From: QALR01 sp045646925
Lineage (GTDB): Bacteria > Bacillota > Clostridia > Oscillospirales > CAG-272
Direction: 5' to 3'
Length of the DNA: 6,321 nt
Assembly (NCBI GenBank): GCA_045646925.1
Contig: JAZRLQ010000112.1
Location: 1 to 6,321 of the forward strand
Shown here: in pieces, positions 5,587 to 6,321 of the stretch
Numbering within the stretch: the first letter of the stretch is position 1
How the letters are laid out: each line of letters starts with the position of its first letter
Notes under the pieces: model-generated
What the model was told of the DNA's origin: nothing
Database searches by the model: none
What the model saw: only the letters and a program-made list of their open reading frames with translations
Position numbers and translations under genes: made by a program

Positions 5587-6321
5587 ATGAAAATCATCGG
5601 ACAGGACGGACTCATCGTTGAGTCCACATTCGAAGAAGAGCTTGGCAGAAACGCTCTTCGTCACACCGCGTCTCACATCTTGGCGCAGGCAGTAAAACGC
5701 CTTTATCCCGAAACCAAGCTTGCGATCGGTCCTTGGATCAAGGACGGCTTCTATTATGACTTCGACCGCGAAACTCCCTTCACGGAGGACGATCTCGCGA
5801 AGCTCGAAGCTGAAATGAAGAAGATCGTAAAAGAAAACCTTAAATTGCAGCGCTACACTCTCCCCAGAGAAGAAGCGATCAAATTCATGGAAGAGCAGGG
5901 TGAACCCTACAAGGTTGAGCTGATCCGCGATCTTCCCGAGGATGCAGAGCTCAGCTTCTTCAAGCAGGGCGAATTTACTGACCTCTGCGCAGGTCCTCAC
6001 CTCTCTTACACCTCTGCTGTCAAGGCGTTCAAGCTGACCTCCGTCACCGGCGCTTACTGGAGAGGCGATGAAAAGAACAAGATGCTTTGCCGTATCTATG
6101 GTACCGCATTCGCAAAGAAGGAAGAACTCGAAAAGCACCTCGCCGCAATCGAGGAAGCGAGAAAGCGCGACCACAACAAGCTCGGCCGTGAGCTTGAATT
6201 CTTCACCACCGTTGACACCATCGGTCAGGGTCTCCCGATCCTTCTTCCCAAGGGTGCGCGCGTGATCCAGCTTCTCCAGAGATGGATCGAAGACGAAGAA
6301 CAGAAGAAGTCGGAGGCCAAG
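5587..6321 (+). CDS. thrS: Threonyl-tRNA synthetase, N-terminal 245 residues (3' end outside window), without TGS domain
   Basis: This class II aminoacyl-tRNA synthetase charges tRNA-Thr in the cytoplasm and edits mischarged Ser-tRNA-Thr. The start ATG is supported by AAAGGA (5571-5576) 10 bases upstream and by the T-box leader. The opening MKIIGQDGLIVEST is followed at once by the editing domain. That domain has HTASH (His26, His30), AIGPWIKDGFYYDFD (46-60), and DLCAGPH (Asp132, Cys134, His138), equivalent to E. coli His73/His77/Asp180/Cys182/His186. GAYWRGDEKNKMLCRIYGTAF (155-175) is the conserved SAD-type block. DHNKLGRELEFF (195-206) marks the linker into the catalytic domain. The roughly 60-residue TGS domain that starts most bacterial ThrRS is absent. 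No TGS-like coding sequence lies upstream, because that stretch is the T-box leader. The aminoacylation motifs and anticodon domain lie beyond the window. Confidence 0.96.
   Translation, partial: MKIIGQDGLIVESTFEEELGRNALRHTASHILAQAVKRLYPETKLAIGPWIKDGFYYDFDRETPFTEDDLAKLEAEMKKIVKENLKLQRYTLPREEAIKFMEEQGEPYKVELIRDLPEDAELSFFKQGEFTDLCAGPHLSYTSAVKAFKLTSVTGAYWRGDEKNKMLCRIYGTAFAKKEELEKHLAAIEEARKRDHNKLGRELEFFTTVDTIGQGLPILLPKGARVIQLLQRWIEDEEQKKSEAK

Noticed and set aside
1..6321. Mobile elements, CRISPR arrays, tRNA genes, phage or toxin-antitoxin genes
   Set aside because: I looked on both strands and saw no transposase motifs, repeat-spacer arrays, cloverleaf signatures or recognisable defence or toxin genes.

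Overview
The window looks like chromosome from a Gram-positive, Clostridia-type bacterium (Firmicutes/Bacillota), possibly an uncultured gut lineage. The pointers are a T-box leader ahead of thrS, AGGAGG-type ribosome binding sites, sigma-A-like promoters, U-tailed intrinsic terminators and a short SufB/SufD-family protein of the clostridial kind. The lineage is inferred from these traits; nothing here fixes a genus. All seven genes read left to right. I see no tRNA, rRNA, insertion sequence, CRISPR array or prophage gene.

Region 1 (1-2225) is a tightly packed operon fragment: the 3' end of a SufB/SufD-family Fe-S assembly gene, an EamA/DMT membrane transporter and nagB (glucosamine-6-phosphate deaminase). 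Both junctions are ATGA start/stop overlaps. The nagB ribosome binding site lies inside the last codons of the transporter gene. A long, almost perfect hairpin with a U-containing tail follows nagB and probably ends or attenuates the operon.

Region 2 (2261-3265) holds an esterase of the esterase D/tributyrin esterase type and, overlapping its stop codon by ATGA, an unrecognised 61-residue protein. A clear rho-independent terminator closes this pair.

Region 3 (3266-5235) is a single gene with its own near-consensus extended -10 promoter and a perfect AGGAGG. It encodes a cytoplasmic GH78-type (alpha-L-rhamnosidase-like) glycosidase whose catalytic acidic motif is intact.

Region 4 (5236-6321) holds a promoter (TTGACA-17-TATTAT), a threonine-type T-box riboswitch (readable ACC specifier, seven-base UGGAACC bulge, mutually exclusive antiterminator and terminator), and the first 245 codons of thrS. 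This ThrRS starts directly in the editing domain and lacks the usual N-terminal TGS domain.

Functionally the window mixes housekeeping (Fe-S assembly, threonyl-tRNA synthesis) with carbohydrate use (amino-sugar deamination, deacylation, glycoside hydrolysis). I found no convincing new multi-gene system. The points most worth a second look are the Thr T-box with its TGS-less synthetase, the 61-aa coupled small protein, and the suf-transporter-nagB coupling.
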